Shown: positions 26,503-34,352, numbered from the stretch's first letter. The stretch: DNA of 64,000 bases from an uncultured Eubacteriales bacterium (GCA_900551325.1 URVM01000007.1:62001-126000), one strand, 5' to 3'. The notes: generated from the letters alone by a model not told the origin. Made by a program: numbers and translations.

Positions 26503-29500
26503 ATGATTACCATAGAAGAAATAAGAGATTTATGTTCTAGTCAGGCCGTATTTAATGATGGTAAGTATTTGTATGGACTAGGACATGTAAAGCATATTAA
26601 AGTTTTTAAAGCCCCTACGGGTTATGAGATACAAGCATGTGTAGAAGATAGGGGAAGGCTTATAGATGTCCTTGTAAAACTAAGTAATACAGGGCGAGTG
26701 ACTCATAAGTGTACGTGTAATGGACCATATGGGAATTGGTATATATGTGAACATGTGGTTGCAGTACTTATTGAGTTTTGTGTAAGAATGGAAGATGGGT
26801 CTGTACAAGTTCAACCTATTGAGCAGATCTACGGTGCACAAATGCTAGATTACTATGAAAATGAAGTGACTAAGCAGGTGCAAATTTATAAAAAAGATTA
26901 TATTAATGTCCAACCTAAATTAGTACATCTGTGGGGAGATCGTTATGGCCTTAGTCTACAAGTAGGGGAAGACCGTATGTACGTAGTGAAGGATATTGTA
27001 GCCTTTGCTTCAGCTATTTTAAATGAGGAGCAGCTAGAATATGGGAAGAATTTATCTTTTCTACATCATATTGAAGCATTTAAAGAAAAGGATAGACCAC
27101 TCATTGAATGGCTTGTAGATGAAGTTGTTGCCAAAGAGATGATTGTTCAACAACTCTTTGCAAATAGTAAAGTTGGAAGGACGGATAAAAAGGTTTTACC
27201 TCTTACTTCTCAAGGGTTTGACAGATTGTTTGAGCTTTTAGAAGGGGAAAGTGTAGGATATGAAGTGATTCAAGGTGGCACTGTAACCTTTGTAAGAGAA
27301 AATCCAGTTCTTTTTTTCAAAGTAGAAAAGGAAGAAGAGCAATTTAATTTAACTTTAAAGAAGCAGCCGTTAGAGCTTATTAAGTACAATAAAAATCAGT
27401 ATATCCTAATGGAAGATAGACTTTATAAGTGTACCAAATCTTATGGAGATGCTATTATGCCTATTTTACTTTTTATGAGGGATATGCATACAAGTGTTCT
27501 AGCCTTTGATGAAAAAGGTTGGCAAAGGTTTGTACTAACCGTGTTACCTAAGATTAGACGTCAAGTAGCTCTAGATATAGACCCTAAATTATTAGAAGAG
27601 TACAATCCACCTAAACTTGAAATTAAACTTTTCTTAGATAAAGATAGTGCAAATAATATTATAGGAAAGGTTACTTTTAAATATGGTAGTACAGAATTTA
27701 ATCCCTATGATGCAAGCAATAAGGGGCAAATTGATACAGCACGTGAAATAGGTAAGGAACATGCTTTTAATAACTTGCTTGCTCAATATCCTTTTAAAAA
27801 CCGTAATGGACAAATCCATTTAGATGAGGAAGAAGCCATTTATGAATTCTTAAATGAGGGTATTGATAGTTTACTATCTTTAGCAGAAGTACATGTATCA
27901 GAAGACTTAAAGTATATGAAGTTTAAAAAGCCTGCTATAGGTGCAGTAGGTATTAAAATTGAAAGTGATCTATTAAAAGTAGATTTTAAGGAAATTAATA
28001 TGACAGCAGAAGAGATAGAGGCTGTTATTTTTGCATATAAGCAAAAGAAAAAATATTATCGTTTAAGAAGTGGTGCTTTTATTGATACTACTGGACAAAA
28101 TGTAGAGCAGTTAGCGGCTATTATGGAAGGTTTAGATTTAGATAATACAGATATTACTAGAGGAGAAGTAACACTTCCTAAATACCGAGCACTTTACCTT
28201 GATCAGATTTTAAAAAGTACAGAAGAGATACAAGTGGAAAGAGATAAGTACTTTAAGCGTATTGTACGTGATATTAAAAATGTGGAAGATACAGATTATG
28301 AAGTACCAATCTCACTTAAGAAGATTTTAAGAAGTTATCAAAAAACTGGCTTTAGATGGTTAAAGACAATGGCTGCCTATGGATTTGGCGGTATTCTAGC
28401 AGACGATATGGGGCTTGGAAAGACATTACAGATTATAGCTCTTTTCTTATCAGAAAAAGAAGAAAGAACTAAGTCAAGTTTAGTAGTAGCTCCTACATCT
28501 TTAGTACTGAACTGGGAAAGAGAAATTAATAAATTTGCCCCAGAGTTAAAAGTGCTTATTGTAATGGGTGATGGAGAAGAAAGAAAAGTAAAACTACAAA
28601 ATACAGAAGACTATGATGTAGTTGTGACTTCCTATGATACATTAAAAAGGGATATAGACTATTATGAAAAGTTAGAGTTTAGATATTGCATCGCAGATGA
28701 AGCTCACTATATTAAAAATCCTACTACTCAAAATGCGAGAGCTTTAAAGGAAGTACGTAGTGAGGTGCGTTTTGCTTTAACAGGAACACCGATTGAGAAT
28801 ACTTTAGCAGAGTTATGGAGTATGTTTGACTTTATTATGCCAGGTTATCTTTATCCTTATCTAAGATTTAAAGGAAGCTTTGAAACACCCATCGTGAAGA
28901 TGGGAGATGAAAGAGCAACAGAGCGTTTACGCAGTCTAGTAGCACCTTTTGTTATTAGAAGACTTAAAAAAGATGTGTTAAAAGAACTTCCAGATAAGAC
29001 AGAAACCATTATCTACAATCAAATGGAAGAAGAACAAGAAACGCTTTATAAGGCACATCTTGCTATGATGCAAAAAGAGTTTAATAAGGAAGTAAAAGAA
29101 AAAGGTATGAGTAAGAGTCATATTAAAATCTTAGCTATGCTTACAAGATTAAGACAGTTATGCTGTCATCCAAGTCTTTTCTTAGAAGACTATGAAGGTG
29201 GAAGTAGTAAGCTTACACAATGTATAGAAATTATAGAAGATAGTATAGAAGCAGGACATAAGATTTTACTTTTTTCTCAGTTTACTTCTATGTTAGAAAA
29301 GATAGGAAGGGCTTTAGAAGAAAAACATATTCCTTTTTATAAGCTGACAGGGCAGACAAAGGCAGAAGATAGATTTGCAATGGTAGAGGCTTTTAATGCA
29401 GATAATACACCAATATTTCTTATATCTTTAAAAGCTGGTGGAACTGGACTGAACCTTACAGGGGCAGATATTGTGATTCATTATGATCCTTGGTGGAATG

Positions 29501-29715
29501 TATCTAGTGAAAATCAAGCTACAGACCGTGCGTACCGTATTGGGCAAGATAAGAAAGTCCAAGTTTTTAAACTAATTACGCAAAACACTATTGAAGAAAA
29601 GATCAAAGAGTTACAAGAAAGAAAAATTGGGCTTGCAGATAATGTTTTAACGGAAGGTCAAACGTTTATTGGACAAATGAGTGAAGAGGAAATAAGAGAT
29701 TTATTTACCCTATAA
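26503..29715 (+). CDS. SNF2-family helicase with SWIM zinc finger
   Basis: 1070-residue Swi2/Snf2 ATPase. An N-terminal SWIM finger uses C70, C72, C82 and H84 (CxC-x9-CxH). A long middle region (SNF2-helicase-associated) leads to the motor: Walker A DDMGLGKTLQ near residue 633, ADEAHYIK near 731, TGTPIENTLAELWSMFDF near 763, and the C-terminal LISLKAGGTGLNLTGAD and DRAYRIGQDKKVQVFKL near 975-1018. Bacterial members are common in Firmicutes; their role, probably nucleic-acid remodelling, is not well defined. ATG start with TAAGGAG upstream. Stands alone between the island and a small two-gene unit. Confidence 0.9.
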   Translation: MITIEEIRDLCSSQAVFNDGKYLYGLGHVKHIKVFKAPTGYEIQACVEDRGRLIDVLVKLSNTGRVTHKCTCNGPYGNWYICEHVVAVLIEFCVRMEDGSVQVQPIEQIYGAQMLDYYENEVTKQVQIYKKDYINVQPKLVHLWGDRYGLSLQVGEDRMYVVKDIVAFASAILNEEQLEYGKNLSFLHHIEAFKEKDRPLIEWLVDEVVAKEMIVQQLFANSKVGRTDKKVLPLTSQGFDRLFELLEGESVGYEVIQGGTVTFVRENPVLFFKVEKEEEQFNLTLKKQPLELIKYNKNQYILMEDRLYKCTKSYGDAIMPILLFMRDMHTSVLAFDEKGWQRFVLTVLPKIRRQVALDIDPKLLEEYNPPKLEIKLFLDKDSANNIIGKVTFKYGSTEFNPYDASNKGQIDTAREIGKEHAFNNLLAQYPFKNRNGQIHLDEEEAIYEFLNEGIDSLLSLAEVHVSEDLKYMKFKKPAIGAVGIKIESDLLKVDFKEINMTAEEIEAVIFAYKQKKKYYRLRSGAFIDTTGQNVEQLAAIMEGLDLDNTDITRGEVTLPKYRALYLDQILKSTEEIQVERDKYFKRIVRDIKNVEDTDYEVPISLKKILRSYQKTGFRWLKTMAAYGFGGILADDMGLGKTLQIIALFLSEKEERTKSSLVVAPTSLVLNWEREINKFAPELKVLIVMGDGEERKVKLQNTEDYDVVVTSYDTLKRDIDYYEKLEFRYCIADEAHYIKNPTTQNARALKEVRSEVRFALTGTPIENTLAELWSMFDFIMPGYLYPYLRFKGSFETPIVKMGDERATERLRSLVAPFVIRRLKKDVLKELPDKTETIIYNQMEEEQETLYKAHLAMMQKEFNKEVKEKGMSKSHIKILAMLTRLRQLCCHPSLFLEDYEGGSSKLTQCIEIIEDSIEAGHKILLFSQFTSMLEKIGRALEEKHIPFYKLTGQTKAEDRFAMVEAFNADNTPIFLISLKAGGTGLNLTGADIVIHYDPWWNVSSENQATDRAYRIGQDKKVQVFKLITQNTIEEKIKELQERKIGLADNVLTEGQTFIGQMSEEEIRDLFTL

Positions 29716-29741
29716 TAGAGTAAATGCTTATATTTCCTCTA

Positions 29742-29767
29742 TATAGTTCTTTCTTATATGACGATAA
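29742..29767 (+). promoter_or_regulatory. Possible sigma-28 promoter of coiled-coil gene pair
   Basis: GACGATAA at 29760-29767 matches the sigma-28 -10 consensus GCCGATAA at 7 of 8 bases. TATAGTTC at 29742-29749 resembles the extended -35 TAAAGTTT, with 14 bases between TATA and the -10. Spacing is one base shorter than in the strong sigma-28 promoters of this window, so this is tentative. Confidence 0.4.
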
Positions 29768-29802
29768 ATTAAATAAGTAGATTAAACTCGCTAGGAGGAA
29801 CT

Positions 29803-30174
29803 ATGAAAGAGATACTTTTAAAAGATATTTTAGAGATTACTAAAGCACAAAAAGAAGCGCTTGAAAAAAGTGATTTAGAAAAGTTTGAAGAGCTTCTTAC
29901 ACAAAAACAAGTTAAAATAGACGCTATTGATAAGCTTCATAAAGAACAACCTGGGACAAAAGCAGAAAAACATGAAGATTTACTTAAAGAAATTATAAGT
30001 TTAGATGGAAGCAATAAGATAGAATTTGAAAGACAGTTTGAAGAGGTTAAAAAAAATCTTCAAAATACTCGTGATGAAATGAATAACTTAAGGCAAAGAC
30101 AATATGTAAATTATATATATAATAACCCTTATGATATTTCAGATGAAGAGGGAATCTTTTATGATAAGAGGTAG
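29803..30174 (+). CDS. Small coiled-coil protein, possible flagellar chaperone
   Basis: 123 residues, charged and mostly helical (ILEITKAQKEALEKSDLEKF, then QFEEVKKNLQNTRDEMNNL). The first part, with its KALEKSDLEKFEELLTQKQ-like repeat, resembles the architecture of FliT/FlgN-type export chaperones, but I do not recognise a specific family. A short tyrosine-rich tail (YVNYIYNNPYDIS) follows the coiled coil. ATG start with AGGAGG 7 bases upstream. It is 8 bases from a second small coiled-coil gene and lies behind a possible sigma-28 promoter. Confidence 0.6.
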   Translation: MKEILLKDILEITKAQKEALEKSDLEKFEELLTQKQVKIDAIDKLHKEQPGTKAEKHEDLLKEIISLDGSNKIEFERQFEEVKKNLQNTRDEMNNLRQRQYVNYIYNNPYDISDEEGIFYDKR

Positions 30175-30182
30175 GTGGTAAG

Positions 30183-30599
30183 ATGGAACAGCTTTTTGAA
30201 AGTTTAAATCGTATCGTAGAATATTTAAACCAAATTTATACTATTACTCAAAACCAGACAACCATACTACTGGATAGTAAACAAGCAGGAGATAGTCTTA
30301 ATTTAATTGAAGAAATGGCTACCTATAAAAATGAAATAACAACTGAACTTGAAAAAGAGGAAGAAATTTTTCAGACTCAGTATAGCTTACACAAAGCATC
30401 TATTAATGAAGTGGAAGTTCAAAGACTACTAAAACAAACAGTAGGTCATGTTCTAGCACTTAAAGATAAGGTCATTCAGTTAGAACAAAAGAATGTCCTT
30501 ATCATGCAGGATCTTTTAAAGCGACTAACGGAAAAAGTAGAAATTCCTAAAAATCCAGAATTTGTTACAATGGCTTATAAAAAGCATGGCAAAGAGTAG
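30183..30599 (+). CDS. Small coiled-coil protein of unknown function
   Basis: 138-residue helical protein (LFESLNRIVEYLNQIYTITQ, later VGHVLALKDKVIQLEQKNV). No signal peptide or membrane segment. Size and helical make-up resemble FlgN-type chaperones, but no diagnostic motif is visible, so the function is unknown. ATG start with GAGGTAGGTGG upstream. The end of the gene is part of the following terminator hairpin. Co-transcription with the upstream small gene is likely. Confidence 0.55.
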   Translation: MEQLFESLNRIVEYLNQIYTITQNQTTILLDSKQAGDSLNLIEEMATYKNEITTELEKEEEIFQTQYSLHKASINEVEVQRLLKQTVGHVLALKDKVIQLEQKNVLIMQDLLKRLTEKVEIPKNPEFVTMAYKKHGKE

Positions 30600-30631
30600 G
30601 TAGATAACCTACTTTTGCCATGAAATTTTTA
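30585..30631 (+). terminator. Terminator overlapping the end of the coiled-coil gene
   Basis: CATGGCAAA-AGTAGGT pairs with ACCTACT-TTTGCCATG across a short AGATA loop, followed by AAATTTTT. The left arm includes the last codons of the gene. Confidence 0.82.
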
Positions 30632-30746
30632 TTGCAAAAAATATAAGGTCATGTTAGACTACAAATCACATCGGTATTAGTTTTTTAAAAGTATGCAAAA
30701 AGCTAATAAATGATAAAAATTAACAATTATTTCGAGGATAATCCTC

Positions 30747-30776
30747 TTGACTGTGTATTTCACAGTATGCTATATT
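30747..30776 (+). promoter_or_regulatory. Sigma-A promoter of rpmG-secE-nusG unit
   Basis: TTGACT at 30747-30752 and TATATT at 30771-30776 with an 18-base spacer. The spacer holds a small inverted repeat, CTGTG-tattt-CACAG (30751-30765), which could be chance or a protein-binding site. Confidence 0.7.
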
Positions 30777-30848
30777 AAAGTTGTACCTAGATAGGTCTTT
30801 TTTTTATGGCAATTTTTAAGAGCTTTAACTCAAGTGGAGGTGTCAATC

Positions 30849-31001
30849 GTGAGAGTACAAATTACTTTAGCTTGTGAAGATTGCAAGCGCAGAAACTACA
30901 CCATGACAAAGGATAAGAAAGCACATCCTGACCGCATGGAAACAAAAAAATATTGCAAATTCTGCAAAGCACATACACTTCACAAAGAAACTAAAAAATA
31001 A
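30849..31001 (+). CDS. rpmG: Ribosomal protein L33
   Basis: 50-residue L33 of the large subunit, beginning MRVQITLACEDCKRRNYTMT. Two CxxC pairs (C9/C12 and C36/C39) mark the zinc-binding form. It starts with GTG at 30849, 5 to 8 bases after GTGGAGGTGTC, and ends at TAA 30999-31001. The order rpmG-secE-nusG is standard in Firmicutes. Confidence 0.93.
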   Translation: MRVQITLACEDCKRRNYTMTKDKKAHPDRMETKKYCKFCKAHTLHKETKK

Positions 31002-31038
31002 GAGTGTATGAATCCGGTATACCAGGGAGGATGAAAGA

Positions 31039-31218
31039 ATGGTTGAATTTTTTAAAGACTTCATAGCAGAAAGTAAAAGAATAGTTTGGCCAAGTAAATC
31101 AGATCTTATAACTAAGACTGCAAATGTTATTGTATTTTCACTTATTGTAGCGGTTATAATTTTTGGCATGGATGCGGTATTTAGTTACGCTCTACAACTA
31201 TTACGTCAAGTAGCATAA
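31039..31218 (+). CDS. secE: Preprotein translocase subunit SecE
   Basis: 59-residue single-span membrane protein. The amphipathic N-terminal helix with ESKRIVWPSKSDL is the SecE hallmark, followed by one membrane segment (about residues 28-50, VIVFSLIVAVIIFGMDAVF). SecE clamps SecY in the translocon. ATG 31039 follows GGGAGG by 8 bases; an overlapping ATG at 31031 is in another frame and is not used. nusG begins 14 bases after the stop. Confidence 0.93.
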   Translation: MVEFFKDFIAESKRIVWPSKSDLITKTANVIVFSLIVAVIIFGMDAVFSYALQLLRQVA

Positions 31219-31232
31219 TTGGAGGAACAACA

Positions 31233-31751
31233 ATGGATGAGGCAAGATGGTATGTGGTACACACATATTCTGGATATGAAAACAAAGTAAAAGCGAATAT
31301 TGAGAAAGCTATTAAAAATCGTAATATGCAAGACTTAATCCATGTGGTTGAAGTGCCTATGCAAGACGAAGTTGAAGAAAAGAACGGAACTAAAAGAACT
31401 GTACAGAGAAAAACTTTCCCTGGATATGTACTGATCAAAATGGTCATGACAGATGATACGTGGTACGTTGTACGTAATACACGTGGGGTTACTGGATTTG
31501 TAGGTCCTGACTCTAAACCAGTATCTTTAACTGTCGATGAAATCAAAGGCATGGGAATTGATGTTAGAGTTTTACGTCCACAAGTAGAGGTTGGGGATGC
31601 TGTTAAGATTTTAGCAGGAGCTTTCCAAGATTCTGAAGGGATCGTAAAAGAAATTCATGAAGCAAAAGGTGCGATTATCGTATCTGTTCAAGGATTTGGA
31701 CGTGAATTCCCTGTAGAGGTAAGTTTCGAACAAGTTGAGAGATTTATCTAA
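31233..31751 (+). CDS. nusG: Transcription factor NusG
   Basis: 172-residue NusG. The N-terminal NGN domain reads ARWYVVHTYSGYENKVKANIE with FPGYVLIKMVMTDDTWYVVRNT, and the C-terminal KOW domain has VEVGDAVKILAGAFQDSEGIVKEI. NusG binds RNA polymerase and modulates pausing, termination and coupling to ribosomes. ATG start with GGAGGAAC upstream. Length and motifs are normal with no insertion between the domains. Confidence 0.96.
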   Translation: MDEARWYVVHTYSGYENKVKANIEKAIKNRNMQDLIHVVEVPMQDEVEEKNGTKRTVQRKTFPGYVLIKMVMTDDTWYVVRNTRGVTGFVGPDSKPVSLTVDEIKGMGIDVRVLRPQVEVGDAVKILAGAFQDSEGIVKEIHEAKGAIIVSVQGFGREFPVEVSFEQVERFI

Positions 31752-31787
31752 CAAACAAGTTTAGTAAGTTTAAAAAGCAACGCGCGA

Positions 31788-31815
31788 GTGGGAGGGAATT
31801 CCCCGCGAATACCAC
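31788..31815 (+). promoter_or_regulatory. L1-binding-site mimic upstream of rplK
   Basis: GTGGGAGG (31788-31795) and GAATACCAC (31807-31815) flank a short C-rich loop. The pair copies the conserved L1-binding site of 23S rRNA helix 77 (GUGGGAGG ... GAAAUACCAC in E. coli). L1 protein binding such mRNA mimics is the known autogenous control of L11-L1 operons. It sits 24 bases before the rplK start. Confidence 0.78.
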
Positions 31816-31838
31816 ATTTTCTTTAGGAGGTAACTAAT

Positions 31839-32264
31839 ATGGCTAAAAAAGTTACAGGAATGATAAAATTACAAATTCCAGCAGGTAAGGCAACTCCTGC
31901 ACCACCAGTTGGTCCAGCACTTGGTCAACATGGTGTTAATATCGTTGGTTTTACAAAAGAATTCAACGAAAGAACAGCTAAAGATGCTGGTCTTATTATC
32001 CCAGTAGTAATTACTGTATATGCTGACAGAAGTTTTTCTTTCATCACAAAAACTCCACCAGCAGCTGTATTACTTAAAAAAGCAGCTAACATTCAATCTG
32101 GTTCAGCAGTACCAAACAAAACAAAAGTTGCAAAAATCACTGAAGCTAAAATCAGAGAAATTGCAGAACTTAAAATGCCAGACCTTAATGCATCAAGCAT
32201 TGAAGCTGCTATGAGCATGATTGCTGGTACAGCACGTTCAATGGGAATCGTTATTGAAGGTTAA
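31839..32264 (+). CDS. rplK: Ribosomal protein L11
   Basis: 141-residue L11. The N-terminus MAKKVTGMIKLQIPAGKATP and PPVGPALGQHGVNIVGFTKEFN, and the C-terminal RNA-binding part ending EAAMSMIAGTARSMGIVIEG, are typical. L11 forms the GTPase-associated centre with 23S rRNA. ATG start with TTAGGAGG. It lies between two L1-type control sites, one before it and one before rplA. Confidence 0.97.
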   Translation: MAKKVTGMIKLQIPAGKATPAPPVGPALGQHGVNIVGFTKEFNERTAKDAGLIIPVVITVYADRSFSFITKTPPAAVLLKKAANIQSGSAVPNKTKVAKITEAKIREIAELKMPDLNASSIEAAMSMIAGTARSMGIVIEG

Positions 32265-32307
32265 TTCAAAACTACTTTAAAATTTAATTTGAGCGCGTAT
32301 ATAGTAC

Positions 32308-32337
32308 GTGGGAGGGCATAGTCCCCGATAATACCAC
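32308..32337 (+). promoter_or_regulatory. L1-binding-site mimic upstream of rplA
   Basis: GTGGGAGG (32308-32315) and AATACCAC (32330-32337) repeat the motif found before rplK, separated by a CATAGTCCCCG-type loop. It stands 14 bases before the rplA start, next to the ribosome binding site AAGGAGG, where bound L1 could block initiation. Confidence 0.78.
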
Positions 32338-32351
32338 AAGGAGGTAACGTT

Positions 32352-33047
32352 ATGAAAAGAGGAAAAAAATATATCGAAGCTGCTAAACTTGTAGATCGTT
32401 CAAACTTATACGATACAAACGAAGCTTTTGATTTAGTAGTAAAAGCATCTAGTGCAAAATTCGACGAAACAGTTGAAGCACACATCAAATTAGGTGTTGA
32501 CAGCCGTCATGCTGATCAACAAGTACGTGGTGCGGTAGTATTACCACACGGTACTGGTAAAACTCATAAAGTACTTGTATTTGCTAAAGGTGCAAAAGCT
32601 GATGAAGCTTTAGCTGCTGGTGCAGATTACGTAGGTGCTGAGGATTTAATTCCAAGAATCCAAAACGAAGGTTGGTTCGATTTTGATGTTGTAGTTGCTA
32701 CACCAGATATGATGGGTGTTGTAGGTCGTCTTGGTCGTGTACTTGGACCAAAAGGCTTAATGCCAAACCCAAAAGCTGGTACAGTTACTATGGATGTTAC
32801 TAAAGCGATCAATGATATCAAAGCTGGTAAAATTGAGTACCGTCTTGACAAAACAAACATTATCCACGTTCCAGTTGGTAAAGTTTCATTCGGTCAAGAA
32901 AAATTACAAGAAAACTTCTCCACATTAATGAGTGCAATCATAAAAGCTAAACCAGCTGCTGCAAAAGGTCAATACCTTCGTAGCATCTCTGTTTCATCAA
33001 CAATGGGTCCTGGCGTAAAAGTTAACCCAACTAAAGTTGATCAATAA
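32352..33047 (+). CDS. rplA: Ribosomal protein L1
   Basis: 231-residue L1 (MKRGKKYIEAAKLVDRSNLY, VLPHGTGKTHKVLVFAKG, GRLGRVLGPKGLMPNPKAGT and SISVSSTMGPGVKVN). L1 forms the mobile stalk beside the E site and also binds mRNA mimics of its rRNA site, two of which are found just upstream. ATG start with AAGGAGG. Followed by the rplJ promoter. Confidence 0.97.
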   Translation: MKRGKKYIEAAKLVDRSNLYDTNEAFDLVVKASSAKFDETVEAHIKLGVDSRHADQQVRGAVVLPHGTGKTHKVLVFAKGAKADEALAAGADYVGAEDLIPRIQNEGWFDFDVVVATPDMMGVVGRLGRVLGPKGLMPNPKAGTVTMDVTKAINDIKAGKIEYRLDKTNIIHVPVGKVSFGQEKLQENFSTLMSAIIKAKPAAAKGQYLRSISVSSTMGPGVKVNPTKVDQ

Positions 33048-33071
33048 CAGAAACTGGAAGCAAATAAATTA

Positions 33072-33100
33072 TTGACAATCTAAGATGGACATGGTATCAT
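33072..33100 (+). promoter_or_regulatory. Sigma-A promoter of rplJ-rplL
   Basis: TTGACA at 33072-33077 and TATCAT at 33095-33100 with a 17-base spacer. It gives rplJL an entry point separate from rplKA, with the L10 leader immediately downstream. Confidence 0.8.
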
Positions 33101-33117
33101 CTTAGATGTTGAAAATG

Positions 33118-33240
33118 AATACTGTACCGCAGACAGTAGGTGCCCTAGGGCGTAACGTATAACTACCTACCGAGGTCTATATTATATATGGACGGATGTA
33201 TCACCACTTTGCCTGCGGAAAAGCAAAGTGGTATTTTTTT
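33118..33240 (+). ncRNA. L10 ribosomal protein leader with attenuator
   Basis: The segment before rplJ has the character of the Firmicute L10 leader: GACAGTAGGTGCCCTAGGGC followed by ACTACCTACCGAGG and then a terminator hairpin, ACCACTTTGC (33203-33212) with GCAAAGTGGT (33223-33232) and TTTTTTT. In B. subtilis-type leaders L10 (with L7/L12) binds the upstream fold and causes early termination. Confidence 0.85.
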
Positions 33241-33269
33241 GACATAACCTGGAATTAGGAGGTGTAACA

Positions 33270-33758
33270 ATGGCAAAAGTTGAACAAAAACAAGTTGTTG
33301 TTGATCAAATCAAAGCAAAATTAGAAGGAGCAAGCTCAATCCTTTTAGTAGACTATCGTGGTCTTACAGTAGACCAAGATACAAAACTTCGTAAAGAACT
33401 TCGTGAAGCTGGTGTTGAGTACAAAGTATACAAAAACACTATGGTAAACTTCGCAGTTCAAGGAACAGAGTTCGAAGCAATTTCTAAACATCTTGAAGGA
33501 CCTACAGCTATCGCAATTAGTTACGAAGATGCAACTGCCGGTGCTAGAGTATTAGCAAAAGTAGCTAAAGCTAACGATAAGTTAGAATTCAAAGGCGGTG
33601 TAGTTGAAGGTACTTACTACGATGCAAATGGTATGTTAGCAATCGGTAACATCGCACCAAGAGAAGAATTACTTGGTCGCTTACTTGGAAGCTTCAAATC
33701 ACCTATGTCAAGCTTTGCACGTGTTATTAAACAAGTTGCAGAAAAAGACGCAGAATAA
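33270..33758 (+). CDS. rplJ: Ribosomal protein L10
   Basis: 162-residue L10. Recognisable parts are KLEGASSILLVDYRGLTVDQ, the LRKELREAGVEYKVYKNTMV segment and a C-terminal helix that binds L7/L12 dimers. L10 anchors the stalk that recruits translation GTPases. ATG start with TTAGGAGGTG. Expression is probably limited by the upstream attenuator. Confidence 0.96.
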   Translation: MAKVEQKQVVVDQIKAKLEGASSILLVDYRGLTVDQDTKLRKELREAGVEYKVYKNTMVNFAVQGTEFEAISKHLEGPTAIAISYEDATAGARVLAKVAKANDKLEFKGGVVEGTYYDANGMLAIGNIAPREELLGRLLGSFKSPMSSFARVIKQVAEKDAE

Positions 33759-33814
33759 TCTAAAGAACATTCAGTTCAATTTAATCATTAATTAAATCTA
33801 CGGAGGTGCTTACA

Positions 33815-34183
33815 ATGGCAAAATTATCAATCCAAGAAATCATGGAAGCTATTAAAGAATTAACAATTTTAGAATTAAACGATTTAGTAACAGCTTGTGA
33901 AGAAGAATTCGGTGTATCAGCAGCAGCAGGCGTTATGGTAGCAGCAGCACCAGGTGCAGCAGTTGAAGAAAAAACAGAATTCGACGTTGAATTAACAGAC
34001 GCTGGTTCAGAAAAAATCAAAGTAATCAAAGTGGTTCGTGAAATCACAGGTCTTGGCTTAAAAGAAGCTAAAGACGTAACAGAAGGAACACCAAAAGTTC
34101 TTAAAGAAGGCGTTTCTAAAGATGAAGCTGAAGCAATCAAAGCTAAATTAGAAGAAGTTGGCGCTAAAGTAACTTTAAAATAA
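33815..34183 (+). CDS. rplL: Ribosomal protein L7/L12
   Basis: About 122 residues: an N-terminal dimerisation part (SIQEIMEAIKELTILELNDL), an Ala-rich hinge (AAAGVMVAAAPGAA) and the C-terminal factor-binding domain (KIKVIKVVREITGLGLKEAK). The frame extends to GTG 33806, but ATG 33815 has CGGAGG about 9 bases before it and gives the standard start. Followed by a strong terminator. Confidence 0.96.
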   Translation: MAKLSIQEIMEAIKELTILELNDLVTACEEEFGVSAAAGVMVAAAPGAAVEEKTEFDVELTDAGSEKIKVIKVVREITGLGLKEAKDVTEGTPKVLKEGVSKDEAEAIKAKLEEVGAKVTLK

Positions 34184-34196
34184 TTTCAGGTATGTT

Positions 34197-34229
34197 AAAA
34201 GGCAGCACATTGCTGCCTTTTATTTTTTC
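34197..34229 (+). terminator. Terminator after rplL
   Basis: AAAAGGCAGCA and TGCTGCCTTTT form an 11-bp stem with a CAT loop, followed by ATTTTTT. Some read-through into rpoB is expected in related bacteria. Confidence 0.88.
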
Positions 34230-34253
34230 GCCTATTATAGTGAAAAACAATAC

Positions 34254-34285
34254 AAAAAAGGTAGTTACCCTTGAAAGGAACTACC
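34254..34285 (-). terminator. Possible minus-strand terminator hairpin in rplL-rpoB gap
   Basis: GGTAGTT-ACCCTTGAAAGG-AACTACC forms a stem at 34260-34285. AAAAAA directly on its left becomes TTTTTT on the minus strand, so the signal is oriented to stop antisense transcription coming from rpoB. It could also serve simply as a stable leader hairpin. Confidence 0.45.
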
Positions 34286-34323
34286 TCGAGTGATATATTA
34301 AAAATGCTTAACCATAAAATGAG

Positions 34324-34352
34324 AAAAAAGGGTTGACTTACCCTTTTTTTTC
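34324..34352 (+). terminator. Second hairpin with T-run between rplL and rpoB
   Basis: AAAAAAGGGT and ACCCTTTTTT pair around TGACTT, followed by further T's. It may terminate in either direction. The rest of the gap to 34560 shows no gene; a weak TTGACA at 34420 has no well-spaced -10 that I can support. Confidence 0.6.

Noticed and set aside
30600..30746. tRNA gene near rpmG-secE, as seen in some Clostridia
   Set aside because: No cloverleaf or GGTTCGA-type T-loop found in the gap.
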